Below are positions 21,940-34,329 of a stretch of DNA of 64,000 bases, one piece after another. The stretch comes from Lota lota (lineage: Eukaryota; Chordata; Actinopteri; Gadiformes; Lotidae), in contig JACYXH010000816.1 of assembly GCA_026745465.1 (NCBI GenBank), forward strand, positions 868,501 through 932,500, read 5' to 3'. The first letter of the stretch is position 1. Each line of letters starts with the position of its first letter. The notes beneath the pieces are model-generated. The model was not told where the DNA came from. It saw only the letters and a list, made by a program, of their open reading frames with translations, and did no database searches. The translations under genes and the position numbers were made by a program.

Positions 21940-23904
21940 CACTTCCTGGGGCGTCAGTGTCTACTGTAGTGACTTTGGTTCTCTCAGCCTCCCAATAAAA
22001 TACAGAATAATACTGGGTGTGTTTTGATGTTCCACAAGCGGCCAATATACTAAGATATTATGTATGAGTAACACAAAAGGAGAGGGATTCATTTGAAAAT
22101 AAGCCACCCGCGGTGGAAAAGTCATGTTTCCAGTCATAAGCAATAAGTCATTGTGGACAAACACTCACACACATATGCATATGCTTTGGTCCTTAGACCC
22201 CACGCAATGCACATTTGAAGCAGAAATCCCAGGATAGAGCTCATTGTCACTGCTATAACCAAATGACCAAGTTACTTGGTCTCTCATTTGGTCATTAGGT
22301 CTCTTTCTCTCTATTTCTTCTCTCTCTCTCATGGTCTCTTGCTCTCTCGCTCTTTCTCTCACACACTCACACATACCCTTTATTAAAGAAGGTGATCAAG
22401 TTGATAAAGAAATTGAGTGTACAAGTACAAACGATCGGTGGGAACAAAGAATTGGGCGGTGAGTCATCTTTTTTTAATTTCCCACTGTTTACACGCCCGT
22501 TTAGAAACGTCAATCAAAGAGCAACGCAGCCGACAAAACTGCAGGATGACTCATCGCCGTCGGTTACGTGAATAGAGGCCGGAAGCGAGAAGGAGGGAAG
22601 GAAGAGAAACTTAGCGGCAGTAGTGATAGGTCAGCAGAGCAGCCTGGAGCAGTGCATAAATAAAGCGACACGTAGAGAATCCCAAACAGGAAGTAGAAGG
22701 CATCGTCGGAAGAGAGAGTAGTGGAGATAAAGGGAGACTGTGACAGAGTAAATCTGGCCACAGAGAGGCGCATAAACTACAATGGAGACAGGGGGCTGAA
22801 CGCTTTGAGGAATGATGGAGCCTCACATGAGAGAGGGAGAGAGAGGGAGAGAGATCACTATTGCCTCTGCAGTAATGGGAGGGGCAGAGGAAAGCCAACT
22901 CAACAAATCAAACAGCGAGCTTCTCTGTCGCCCCGGTTGAGACTCATCACTCCTGTCGTCGTACCTTGGCCAGTTGTAATTTCCTGACAAGCTTGGATGT
23001 TTAGCTTCCAAACATATTTATTCAGGCAGATCCGAATGCACCTGACGATTCCATGTCCAGTTCTACGACTACAACTGCTGCAGTGCTTGCCAGCATTTGG
23101 CTGTTGAACCTCTGCAGATGCTGCATATTTTACTACATTTAGTTCCTGTATCAGCCAGTTTTACATTCAAATCCATAACGATTGACTAAAGGGCAGTGAT
23201 GTTGATAGTTAATTGAGCATCGATTAGTGCATTTTACATGAATGCGGATCAAGCAATAATGAGAAAACAATATAATTTTCTGTTTTGTTTGGAGAATGTA
23301 AGTATGTACTTTGATGTTGGAATTCAACTTTTACATTGACCACAATTGTATTTGTGTTGCCATTACATGAAAAACGATATTGGAAAGTTTTGTGACTTTC
23401 TCATCACAAAAACATAAAAGAAACAGTTCATTAGTTTGACTTCTCCAGCCCTCCAGTTCAAGTATCTGGTTTACTTTACATACCTGATCTTGCAGGATGT
23501 ATCAATGGAATGTAAATGTTATTTAAGCTCCTTATTTTACCAACCCCACCCGAGGGAGTAGATTTCAAAACAAAATGTTCAAGCACACATGTGCCAGAGG
23601 TCCCAGTGTCCACTTTTACACCAACGACAATGGAAATATGGGGGAAACAACGTAAACACACAATGCCATACACAAACACACACAGAGCACTGTGTTAGCT
23701 CAGGTACAAACTGCATTCATGTCATCTGATCAGCAACACGCTGTCACATTCTCATTCCCTCATTTCCAAATTGCAAGTAATCAAGGCTTCAGAATTGAAC
23801 AAGTAATCATGTATTCCCATTTATAATGCAAATTAAGTGGCAAGTTAACAAAGCACCAATACTGCAAAGTTACCAAGCAAAGGAGCAGAAGAAACCAAAC
23901 TGAA
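21940..23904. other. Non-coding stretch
   Basis: CT-rich run at 22302-22360, GA-rich run at 22826-22855, and a small nested inverted repeat at 22262-22296 (AATGACCAA/TTGGTCATT around ACCAAGTTACTTGGT). No gene or full element recognised. Confidence 0.45.
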
Positions 23905-24043
23905 AGCTTGGTCCTTCGTAGACTTGACAAAATGCCCGCTACGACCTATACATGTGTAAACTTGGGACTGAGCTTGGTCCTTCGTAGACCTGACAAAATG
24001 CCCGCTACGACCTATACATGTGTAAACTTGGGTCTGAGCTTGG
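23905..24043. repeat. 66-bp tandem duplication
   Basis: Two 66-bp units start at 23905 and 23971, and a third begins (AGCTTGG) at 24037 before diverging. The two full copies differ at only two positions, so the duplication is recent. The unit includes GTCCTTCGTAGAC and CCCGCTACGACC. Confidence 0.95.
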
Positions 24044-24513
24044 CCAATGAAAAAGAACGTAGATAGATTGAAAACTTAAATTAATAGGGGAGGAAACTGC
24101 ACTGATGGAAATTAAGATAACATGACAATGCTCATATTTGACCTTAGGTCAGAGTGTAATTTTGTGTCTTATAATGATGAAAAATACATAAACTTTCTAA
24201 TTTTGCCAGCTGGCTTACCCAGGGGAAAGATGTGAAGGGGGGCGTTGTAAATTAGCATATTCATGAAAATATATTACAATTTAGGTTTTGGTTTTTATAG
24301 ACAGTTTTTAGTCGTTTACTTAACATATTGTTATGATTTTTTTTAATCTTGCACACTATATATGTTGAAGGGATATATATTATTTTAACCCATACATTTA
24401 CAAGATCATCTCGTCATTTACACATTATTCTTGCTCCAGGTTTATATTTGTATATGTTTTGTGACTGTTAGCTTTCACAGACACACTAATGGACAGAAGG
24501 ATGTCTCATGCAA

Positions 24514-24515
<2 letters not shown>

Positions 24516-24559
<44 letters not shown>
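24516..24559. repeat. (CA)22 microsatellite
   Basis: About 44 bp of perfect AC. Confidence 0.95.
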
Positions 24560-24563
<4 letters not shown>

Positions 24564-26063
24564 AAACGACAGCTTCCAACGATAGCCTGCGTAAAACCTT
24601 CCAGCCAATCATATACATCACAGACGCAAAAACACAAACATTCAAGGACCCATGGTTCCGTCTCTGAGCGTGACTTGATATGAATATTATTCTGTGTGGG
24701 TCCAGGGTTTAGTTGAACATGTAGAATCTTGTGTTTGAAGTCAATAAGAGGGATGTTTGACATAGCGTCCTTGCTTGCTGTCCCCAATTGGAATATCAAA
24801 GTGTGTGCGAGAGAGAACGAGGGAAAGAGAGAGAGAGAGATAAAAAGGGAAAAAGAACAAACGTGACCTTTTCTTTTTTTAAACTTACTCATATAGTACA
24901 CATACGTGCGCTCACCAAAACGTAATAACAATTCCATCAAAGATGCAATCTACATTTCGGTATAAACTAGATTGACACCGCTGTTTGTAGTACCCGAGCT
25001 TCCCCCTATGGCACATATTGGACTCTGAGAATGAGACCAAGCCATCAGAAGGAACTCCGGTAATACGCCACAAGAGGACAGAGCTGTCAAATGTAAACCC
25101 TCTGACCAATCCAATGCTGACGTCATCGCTTGGACGGTAAATAGAAGGAGACAGGAACTAGCACCAACAGCACCAAGGGTTAACCATGTGAGACCATCCT
25201 GATATTCAAGTTTGTATTAAGCTATGAATATTAGTTAATTGATTTCCAAACTCCAGCCAATCAGGGTGACGCTCGTGAAATTATTGTAATCCGAAAAAAG
25301 CCTTCCATGCACATTTCTGTTAATCATTTAACATTGTTAGTCAGTCTATTTAAAAAAGAAAAGTTTGAATTGCTTCACTTTGCTTCGGCACCTCCATCAT
25401 AAAAAATAATAAATGTGGATTCCCTGCCACTCCTGGTTCTTCATGAACTGAATCTCCCTCCCCCAAGCCCTGATTGGTCCAAGCGTTTTGCAATTTTCGG
25501 ACTATGCCAGACCTCTCTTCAGAGAGAAACAGAACTCGTGGCATCGGGATGTCCAAGCCAGGCCAGGGCCAGCACAGACACAAAAAGTGAGATTAAAAAG
25601 TAAAGCGAATGGAAAAGGAGGAGAAAAAACAAGAGCGGGAGGGAGGGAGGGGGACGTCTTTCTTTTAAAGAACGAGGCATTATGTTAGTCAATTGTTTCA
25701 GCACAGGGGATCAACTGTGTTATGGGGGACGGCAATCGGAGGCCGACGGGGCGTCGCAGGAGATGAACCACGGGAAGGAAGATGGAGACGAGAGGCAGGT
25801 GGCTGAGCAGATCTGTGGTGGGTGTCATGGCCGCTCCACAACACAGGAGAGAGGGGATCTGTTCAGCGTCAGGGTGAGATCTGCGTGGGCCGTCGGGGGT
25901 GGGATAAGCCGTGAAGCGGTATCCACTCGTGGTTTCATGACGACGGTTACCAGGGGCATGAAGCACAGGACATTGTATGGACCATGTGGTTAATAGCCTG
26001 GACGGATAGAGAGGAGATGGTATCTGTTCAGTAGGCTTAAAACAAGCACTGCCCCTCTCCATG
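24560..26063. other. Non-coding stretch
   Basis: Contains a GA run (24823-24841) and the CCAAT/CRE module at 25106-25125. The 103-codon plus frame 25682-25993 faces a 125-codon minus frame over the same bases; neither has a recognisable domain. Confidence 0.42.
25106..25125. promoter_or_regulatory. Tandem CCAAT boxes next to a full CRE
   Basis: CCAATCCAAT at 25106-25115 (the two CCAAT cores directly abut) is followed after two bases by the perfect palindromic cyclic-AMP response element TGACGTCA at 25118-25125. NF-Y binds CCAAT and CREB/ATF proteins bind TGACGTCA; the pair is common in promoters. No TATA box or CpG island is adjacent, so promoter activity is only a possibility. Confidence 0.4.
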
Positions 26064-26122
26064 ATACTGACACTTCATCTCTCCTCTGCTCAGCAGAGGA
26101 GAGATGAAGTGTCACAGTATCG
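26064..26122. repeat. 59-bp near-perfect palindrome
   Basis: Arms 26069-26091 and 26093-26115 are perfect 23-bp inverted complements around a single C (core CTGCTCAGCAG). The match extends to GATAC (26064-26068) and GTATC (26118-26122) after a 2-bp CA insertion on the right. The arms are pyrimidine-rich on the left (TCTCTCCTCTGC) and purine-rich on the right. A loop of 1 nt rules out a normal microRNA precursor but allows cruciform extrusion. Confidence 0.95.
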
Positions 26123-26140
26123 CCTTCACTCAGCTATCAC

Positions 26141-26510
26141 TGTGTGTGTGTGTGTGTATGTGTTGTATCACAATGAGACAGTGGAACATTTCCTCTCGTC
26201 TGTCAAGCATACGGCTTGCGCTGTTTGACTCTACACCTGAACAAACGCACACACACACACACACACACAAACAGACAGGCTCCATGCCTCAACAGCCGCC
26301 AAGCATTTCGAGAACATCTTTTCCCTTTGCACTCAAAGAGAGTAACACAAGGTATCATGCGCACACACACACACACACGCATACACTATCAGAAGATGAT
26401 CTACAAAATGGTGCACAGACAAACATGCACACACACACACACTAACAGAAAATGCATACTTTACAACAGCGCACACACACACTAAGACTCACAAACACAC
26501 ACACACATGC
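26141..26510. repeat. Cluster of GT and CA microsatellites
   Basis: GT at 26141-26158, then CA runs at about 26246-26268, 26361-26380, 26428-26441, 26472-26483 and 26496-26507. Strand polarity switches from GT to CA within 100 bp of the palindrome. Confidence 0.88.
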
Positions 26511-26620
26511 GCTACATGCCAAACAAAGAGGCACGCAGGCACAGGGGCAACCAAGCTGAGAGAGCAGCCAATTAGACTGGCCATCTGCTATGGAAGAGAC
26601 AGTGTGTGGGAGAGTTCGGC

Positions 26621-26645
26621 TCGTGTGTGTGTGTGTGTGTGTGTG
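26621..26645. repeat. (GT)n microsatellite
   Basis: About 24 bp of perfect GT. Confidence 0.93.
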
Positions 26646-26710
26646 GGATATGGGGATGGTAATGGTATGCCCGTTATCCTTTAACAGGGTCAGCCACTAC
26701 GAGGAAGCCA

Positions 26711-27017
26711 GTGAGAGAGAGGGAGAGAGAGAGAGAGAGGGAGAGGGATAGTGGGAAAAAGAGAGAGAGAGAGGGAAATGGTGACAGAAAGAGAGAGACA
26801 GAGAGAGAGAGCAATAGACTGAAAGAGAGAGAGAGACAGAGAGAGAGAGAGATAGAGACAGACAGAGAGAGAGACAGAGACAGACAGACAGACAGACAGA
26901 GCGAGAGACAGACAGAGAGAGAGAGATAGAGACAGACAGAGAGAGAGAGACAGAGACAGACAGACAGAGCGAGAGACAGACTGAGAGAGAGAGACAGAGA
27001 GAGAGAGAGAGACAGAG
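26711..27017 (+). repeat. GA/GACA purine-rich compound repeat, about 307 bp
   Basis: GAGAGA runs alternate with GACA and (GACA)4 blocks. The segment AGACAGACAGAGAGAGAGA with CAGAGCGAGAGACAGAC recurs near 26880-26915 and again near 26945-26980, showing internal duplication. It yields spurious Arg-Glu and Ser-Leu frames. Confidence 0.92.
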
Positions 27018-28222
27018 TTAGGCAATGACGGTAGGTCTGGGAAGAGGCGGAGCGTGTGGCGGGTGAAACAGGGTGAAAGATGAGAGCAGGATGTGCAGGA
27101 GAGGAGGAGCACTGGGTGAAGGGAGAAGAGGGGCGGAGGGCCTGTGGACGACGATGCTGCTCTTTGAAGCCGCCTGTTCAGCCCCCCCGACAGGAAGCAT
27201 CACAACCCCAACATCCTGACCCGTTGGAATGGAGGGTGTCGTTAATTTAGTTTAACATTTCCATTAGTTACTTTGTTCATTTGTTTGGGAAGTTACAGGA
27301 CACGTCACAAGCGTAAACCAATGAGAACAGCTCGTGCGTGCGTGTCCCAATCACGCGGGCGACGTGTGATTGGTGCACGCACGCACGCTGAGGGGAGCAG
27401 GGTTCACACCTTCTTCTGTGACTTCTCGTTCTCTCCCCGCTCTCAGGCTCCTCAAGGACACTCTCACCTTGCTGTCCCCCCCCTCCCCCCCCCTCCCCCC
27501 AGTGCAGTGGCCGGTCTATACAGCGTTGATTTGAAACCTTTTTACAGACATTATTTTATACAGGTAACCGAGTTTCTGTGAGCCAATTACACACTTACAG
27601 AATCCTGCTTCCAGCGATATGATTGGTCGAAACAAATATGAAGTGAACGAAAGTTGAATGACCTGTTCACCCAGAATCGAGCTCGTCTGCCATCAGACTT
27701 TAGATGTTAGTCTAAAGTCTGATTTGTGAGACTACTTGCCAGATGGCCTCATATCAGAAATGTGCGGGTCATATCCCGTATCTGATTTAAAGAAATCGGA
27801 TTCTCTGCGATATGTGCTGCTTCCACCGTTCCTAAATAGAAACCTGATTTGGGCCACTGCAATTTGAATGTGGTCAAGTAGACTTTCTCCCCAGGTCTCC
27901 CCTCGCTATAATGAGTCTGGCAGAAGGTTGTCATGGGAAGGGTTTTATTACAAAGGATGTATCTTGCATTGTAACCTTTTATTCATTGCTGTGGGTGTAA
28001 CCTTTCTCCTTATATTTCCCGTTCCCCTTAATACGCTAGATGCACTTCCAAAAGGATCACCAATTAAAAATATGTAATTCTTGTACTTATTTCAGCTGTT
28101 GAATGGCCCCATAGACTGATTGTCCATGTCAGACGAACATTGATGTCAGAAAATGTTACATACTTGAAATTATGATATTAAGTACAGATTTCTGCTTTAA
28201 ATTGCAGTTATCAAAAGGTTTA
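27018..28222. other. Non-coding stretch
   Basis: Holds a C-rich tract at 27476-27500 and the hairpin at 27692-27723. Sequence at about 27752-27905 (CTGATTTGGGCCACTGCAA, TGTGGTCAAGTAGAC) recalls a short teleost DNA-transposon family, but ends are not visible. No gene. Confidence 0.4.
27692..27723. repeat. Inverted repeat, perfect 13-bp arms
   Basis: ATCAGACTTTAGA and TCTAAAGTCTGAT flank the 6-nt loop TGTTAG. Confidence 0.9.
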
Positions 28223-28508
28223 GGTACCAATTTACAATAAGGATACATTAATTAACCATTAATTATAATTAGTTAATGCAGTAATAAGCATATAGTATAA
28301 GTAGTAGCATAAGGGTTAGTGTTAGTGGTTAGGGTTAACCCTAACCCTATAAAATAATGTATAAATAAATACCTTAGTTAACATGAACACCCTTAGTAAA
28401 TTATTACTAAACCATTAGTTAACTGTTTATTAACTGTTAGTTAATGCTTAATACTGCATTCACTTTAATAAATGGTTAATTAATAAATCCTTATAGTAAA
28501 ATGTAACC
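28223..28508. mobile_element. 286-bp foldback (MITE-like) DNA element
   Basis: The left end (GGTACCAATTTACAATAAGG) and the reverse complement of the right end (GGTTACATTTTACTATAAGG) match, and the match continues through TTAATTAACCATT and AATGCAGTA.TAAGCAT for about 70 bp each side. No open frame is present. At its centre (28327-28346) is the perfect palindrome GGTTAGGGTTAACCCTAACC, two head-to-head telomere-type repeats. A GGTAACACTTTACAATAAGG-type terminus is common in teleost MITEs; superfamily and target duplication could not be fixed. Confidence 0.7.
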
Positions 28509-28606
28509 AACGTTTATTCTACAAATCCCCCAAATCCTCAAAATTATAATCCTTCAAATTATGACTTATTACTGATTTATTAGTTTGGTGTTTTTGGTGC
28601 CTGGTT

Positions 28607-28624
28607 TCTGCCCTCTGGTGGTCA
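28607..28624 (-). promoter_or_regulatory. CTCF-like motif (weak)
   Basis: TCTGCCCTCTGGTGGTCA; its complement TGACCACCAGAGGGCAGA matches the CCACCAGRGGGC core of the vertebrate CTCF motif. This motif is also carried by some fish repeats, so occupancy is uncertain. Confidence 0.45.
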
Positions 28625-29358
<734 letters not shown>

Positions 29359-30658
29359 ACATAGCCGAGTCAAGAGAGTTAGTGAAGCATAGAAAGTGAT
29401 CATTTTAATATGAAATGTGGACAAAAAGAGGAAGAGAGGGAAAGCGTGAATGTCAGACAGGAAGACGAACAAGTGAAGTCAGGAAGAGAGACTATACTGG
29501 AAGGAGTGCAAAGGAGACAAGAAACAAAGAGGGAAAGAAGTGAAGAAAGAGCGATTGAGACGAGACAGTGAATGAGAGCAGAGCGGGGGGCTAACTCACT
29601 GAGAATTCCCCCGTTCCACTTGCCTGAAAAACATTAATCAAATATGATATTACTCTACCCAATATTAATAATTCAAGACTCCCACTCGCTCTCTCTCTCT
29701 CTCTCTCTTTTTAGTGGAGTATAAATGACTCCATCTGTGGCCACTGATCCGTAAAAATGGCTTTTTGCAACGGAAAGAACCAAACAAACGCACACATCTC
29801 AGAAAAATCAAGAAGGAAAATAACCAGAGCTAGAAATGCACTGGAAATGAGTGATCTGATATATTGGTGGAGTAACGGAAAAATACAACGTGCCGGGGCT
29901 GTCGGGCCGTAAGAGAATTGCCGACAGCGAACTTCCAAAATATTCCGGTCCTGAAGCAAAACCCCTTTTGTGGTTTGTCAATTAATTTGGTGGGAAACAT
30001 ATAGCTGTGAAATATTGTATTAAAGTCAGATATTCCCTAGAGCCTCGGCAACAACACACCGTAACCGTGTTGTGGCTTTCAAAAATGAAAAAAGTCTCAT
30101 CTTGTCATTTTCCAATTTTCAGCAGCCACCTCATCCTAGGGATGGTTCCTGGAAGTATCCCACCTTGTTCTCTACAAGGAATGAGGAGGCCGTGTCATTT
30201 ATAGCAGCCAGTGGTTATCATGCGTCCACACTTCATGAGCCTTTTTGTGCACAGATTTTTCTAGAGTGTTTCTAATGACGTGTGTTGTGTTGGGTGAGCA
30301 AATATGTACTACTCAGAGTTTGAAGGATACTGTCAAACATTGTATCATGCTTGATGCAAATCCACACATGGCCATCATATTTGGATGTATTTATTATTTG
30401 TTGTTTTGCTAAAGCACTGACATTGAAAGTGTCTGAAGTGACACATTCATATTCATTCAGTCCACTTTGCCCCCCCCTCCTCCCCCCTGTTTGACTCCAT
30501 TGTGAAATGCCATCTTCAGTGCTCTTGGTTTGGCTTGTTTGGGCAGCGTCCGCTGGGACAACTCATTTGGCTTAGTTAAATGAATCAAATCCAAGTGCTT
30601 ATTTTGTTTGAAGGAGACTTAATTGCATTGCACATAACTGGGCACGTAAGTAGAGCCA
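29359..30658. other. Non-coding stretch
   Basis: Purine-rich, GA-leaning sequence at 29400-29590, then repeat-free sequence at 29710-30250. A C-rich tract sits at 30471-30488. Nothing recognisable as coding. Confidence 0.42.
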
Positions 30659-31149
30659 CTGTGTGTGTGTGTGTGTGTGTGTGCGTGTGTGTGCGTGCAT
30701 GCATGTGTACTTGTATGCTTGCTTGTATGTGTGTGATATAGAGGTGTGTGTGTGTTTTTGTGTGCTTGCTTGCATGTGTGTGATATAGAGGTGTGTGTGT
30801 GTGTGTGTGTGTTTTTGTGTGCTTGCTTGCATGTGTGTGATATAGCGGTACTGTGTGTGTGTGTGTGTGTACTTGTGTGATTGCTTGCATGTGTGTGATA
30901 TAGCGGTACTGTGTGTGTGTGTGTGTACTTGTGTGCTTGGTTGCATGTGTGTGATATAGAGGTGTGTGTGTGTGTTTTTGTGTGCATGTGTGTGATATAG
31001 CGGTACTGTGTGTGTGTGTGTGTGTGTGTACGTGTGTGTGTGATATAGCGGTACTGTGTGTGTGTGTGTGTGTTTTTGTGTGCGTGTGTGTGATATAGCG
31101 GTACTGTGTGTGTGTGTGTGTTTTTGTGTGCATGTGTGTGATATAGCGG

Positions 31150-31190
<41 letters not shown>

Positions 31191-31211
31191 ATATAGCGGT
31201 ACTGTGTGTGT
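30659..31211. repeat. Compound GT / GATATAG minisatellite-like array
   Basis: Ten copies of GATATAG[C/A]GGT begin at 30735, 30782, 30839, 30897, 30953, 30993, 31042, 31092, 31140 and 31190 (spacing 40-58 bp). They are separated by GT runs with TTTTTGTGTGC or TACTTGTGTG linkers, and early copies also carry GCTTGCTTGCATG. Seven copies read GCGGTACTG and three GAGGTG, so unit types are mixed along the array. It explains the three long overlapping His-Thr frames on the minus strand. Confidence 0.93.
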
Positions 31212-33924
31212 TAACAGGAGAGGAAGTCATGATGTTTACCCGTCAACCTGCCAAGGCTTAATTGGTCTCAGTGATAAAAAGCAAAGCTGGATGAATGTGG
31301 CTCTAGGATGAATAGAAATATTGCTGCCTACACACTCAAGCAGTGGGTGTCTAGGCTAGTTGCATAAACAGGGTTAGAAATATCTAACCCCCCCCCCACA
31401 CACACACACATATGCACAACCTCTGACAGTTGAGTAGTCACACATAATTGTTTTCAAATTGAGCTAAATTATAAAAACAATGGATGTATCAAGAGTCCTT
31501 TTAAGTTGATTAGTGCTGTCACCCCAAGTGGAACATTGATTTAAAAATCAACTGAGATTACATCAAATATTGTATTGTGTCGGTTTCTGCAATCAATCTT
31601 GCATGTTATTGTGACTCAAACATGTCTGAACTTCTCAGACTAACAAACAGTCCACCATTGTTGGGCAATATAAGGACAGCTGGTGCTAACAATGTTTTTT
31701 TTTAGCTAACAACTTCTGTTGTAGCTTCCAAGCCAGGAATGGCATCCCTCCCTTCTTCCACCACACTCGGTCAGGAATCCTCAGTAGCAGAAACCAGAAG
31801 GGGGTCCCATGACACCGTCAATTGTTTGAGTGCACCTGTCTGTCTGTGACGTTTCGGTGCTATGGTGGTCCCAGATCTGCTCAACCAATCAAACGGTATG
31901 TATCTCATCTCATTAACCATCACAGCCGATTAGTCTGAATGGGGGGAGGGGGAGGAAACCTAATGGTGTCTACTTATGTTTGACATCTCTTGCCATTACC
32001 AGTATGTCCTGTGCATTAGAGCAGCTTGCATGTACAGAATAGATAACATCTGGTCAAGACGGCCAAACCAGAGGGAGAGGGGAGAGAAATATAGAGATAC
32101 TCAAACAGAAGAGAGTGATCAAAAAAGAGAGATGCAAGGCATTTTCTTATAAAAAAAAATGTGGATTACCGGCTGTTGGTGATGACATTAATTAAGTTGT
32201 TTATGTACTTAGTAGACTTGTCATGTTTTTGTGGAAAAAGGAGCCGAGTCAATTTTCCACGAGTCAAAACCAATGTTCCCATTGGAGTAGGACGTGTAAT
32301 GCTGAAATAAACACAACTCTCTCCAGCTAAAGGGTTGCTAAGGGAAGAAAAGTTCCCCCAGACAGCTTGTGGTTTGATTTAGAAACTCATTGTTTGTCAA
32401 GAATTAACTCTCAAATGCCGGCAGCAGTTTACGTTTGGCCATAGGAGCTGAAATAGCCAGATGACACCATCAAATAACAAAGAGACGATGAAGACGAAGC
32501 GACGAGTGAGAGAGAGAGAATTCTACAAAATAACATGCCTAGAGATTTGATGGTATGGTTCATCGAGAATAATAGATACGAGTGGTTCTCAAAATATGCC
32601 TTGGAGGAAAGGCCAACAAAAATACACATAAAGCCAAAAACAAAAGTACAGAGAGTGTTACTTGCACAATAGTCAGCTCGGAAAGCATTAGACACTGACA
32701 CACACACACACACACACACATTCATCTGTTTAATGTCAGCCTGTTTCCTTGGCAACCTTTTCTCCTTGCATTTACCATGGTTTGTGAAGGTCAGCACACA
32801 ATTATAATGCAAACACCAAAACTCACACACACATGCACACATTCAATCCCCTTTAAGGAGTTTCAGTTCCAGATGACCTGTTTGACAGAAGCCGACCAAC
32901 ACTCCAGATCCAACGAACCATCAGCTTTACATATAGAGTTTGTATTATAGTTCTAGTACTCGGGAAGTCTGGGTAATCTAAAGTCCACAAAGCTCTGTTT
33001 CACCTTCACAAACATGGCAGGATATGTGTTTCATATGTCTCGCTAAAGAATTATGAGCAACATTGAAATAGTAATATTCAGTATATTGTCAATAAATCAC
33101 TGTATACATGTTAAGATATGAGTCAACCATATTTAATTGTAAACTAAATATAAACTTTCTGAAAGAGTAGACTATTCTCACTGGGACTTTTTCGCAGACA
33201 TTATAGGGGTGAAAATAGGTGTAGGGTATTAAGTTAATTGTGGGTCTGTAGGCATGCCAGTTCCAATATTGATATAAATATGATGACATAAGAGCCATCG
33301 TAAGAAGAGTAATACAATAGTTTAGTTGAATGTATTACTTTTAAAAGCAATTATGTTTGGATAGATAGCATATCACCAAGTGATCCTGTTCTGTTACTTA
33401 TTTCATTAAAGTCTTACTGCAGGTAAAACGTGTCATCGAATTTCCCTCTGTTCATTATCGGCCCGCGCTGTTCTTAGGCTGTGACGAAAAGCTTTGAAAA
33501 ACAAACTTTATCTAGTCATGAGCGTCTGAGAGAGATGAAACTGGCAACCATGACGATAACTGAAACACTTAGGGATCATCTGTTGGTTGCTTTGGGGCTC
33601 TCCAAATCAGCTCCACATATCCTTCTACTCTTTAGCTCTGATTTGTGTATTGTGGACTATTTTAACTTCATATTACTGAACCTCATCATTGACCTTAATG
33701 TTTTCCTCTTTGTAATGCTTCCATTAACTCCTACGAGTTTGTAATTACAGATTGCCTTGAGTACACTACAACTTCTGCAGTAAAACTTTTCGTAGCTATA
33801 GCCAAGCATTGGAATAAACACAAAGTAAATGCAAATATGGCACTGAAATAAAAACCACCAAACATAACAATTGTAATACTTTGTGAGGTACTATGTAACA
33901 CTAAAACGAAGCAAAGCTAATTAT
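31212..33924. other. Non-coding stretch
   Basis: C-rich/CA junction at 31389-31411, (CA)12 at 32697-32720 and otherwise unremarkable sequence. The repeat-free segment 31900-32050 and the GC-rich 33430-33490 could be regulatory but carry no decisive motif. No gene. Confidence 0.42.
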
Positions 33925-33925
33925 A

Positions 33926-33964
<39 letters not shown>

Positions 33965-33966
33965 GA
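33925..33966. repeat. (TCTG)n tetranucleotide microsatellite
   Basis: About ten perfect TCTG units. Confidence 0.95.
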
Positions 33967-34329
33967 AGCATATTCTTGTCATTTTTTCAAAGATTCAACA
34001 ACATCCCTCAGAGTTTTACCTGTTTTGCATTATCCATTTTTGTTGGCCTACACCCAGGCTATTCAACTACTTTCTTATGAGGACTTTATTAAAATTATTG
34101 ATATATAATCGTAATACATACTTATTACGATTATTACAATTGAAATTTAAGGGGGGCCGGAAGACGTGAAGAGTTATTATCACTCATAAAACAATTTGTT
34201 TATCTAACATACAAAATAGGGCATGAACACAAAATTCATGTAACATTCAACAGAAATAGCCTGATGTATAACTACACCAATTACAAGTGATTATGCTATT
34301 TACATTTAATAGAAGTCCAAGCACATATT

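Noticed and set aside
25682-26062. Facing frames of 103 and 125 codons
   Set aside because: Neither has a known domain; both end near the palindrome and no splice or promoter context fits.
26064-26122. A microRNA precursor
   Set aside because: The hairpin has a one-base centre and near-perfect arms, without the loop and bulges expected of a precursor.
27752-27905. A copy of a short teleost DNA transposon
   Set aside because: Some words are familiar but no terminal repeats or boundaries could be seen.
28318-28350. An interstitial telomere array
   Set aside because: Only about two units each way are present, and they lie at the centre of a foldback transposon.
30585-31230. Three overlapping minus-strand frames up to 203 codons (HTHT, STAISHT)
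   Set aside because: All arise from the GT/GATATAG array; simultaneous opening in all frames is typical of stop-free repeats.
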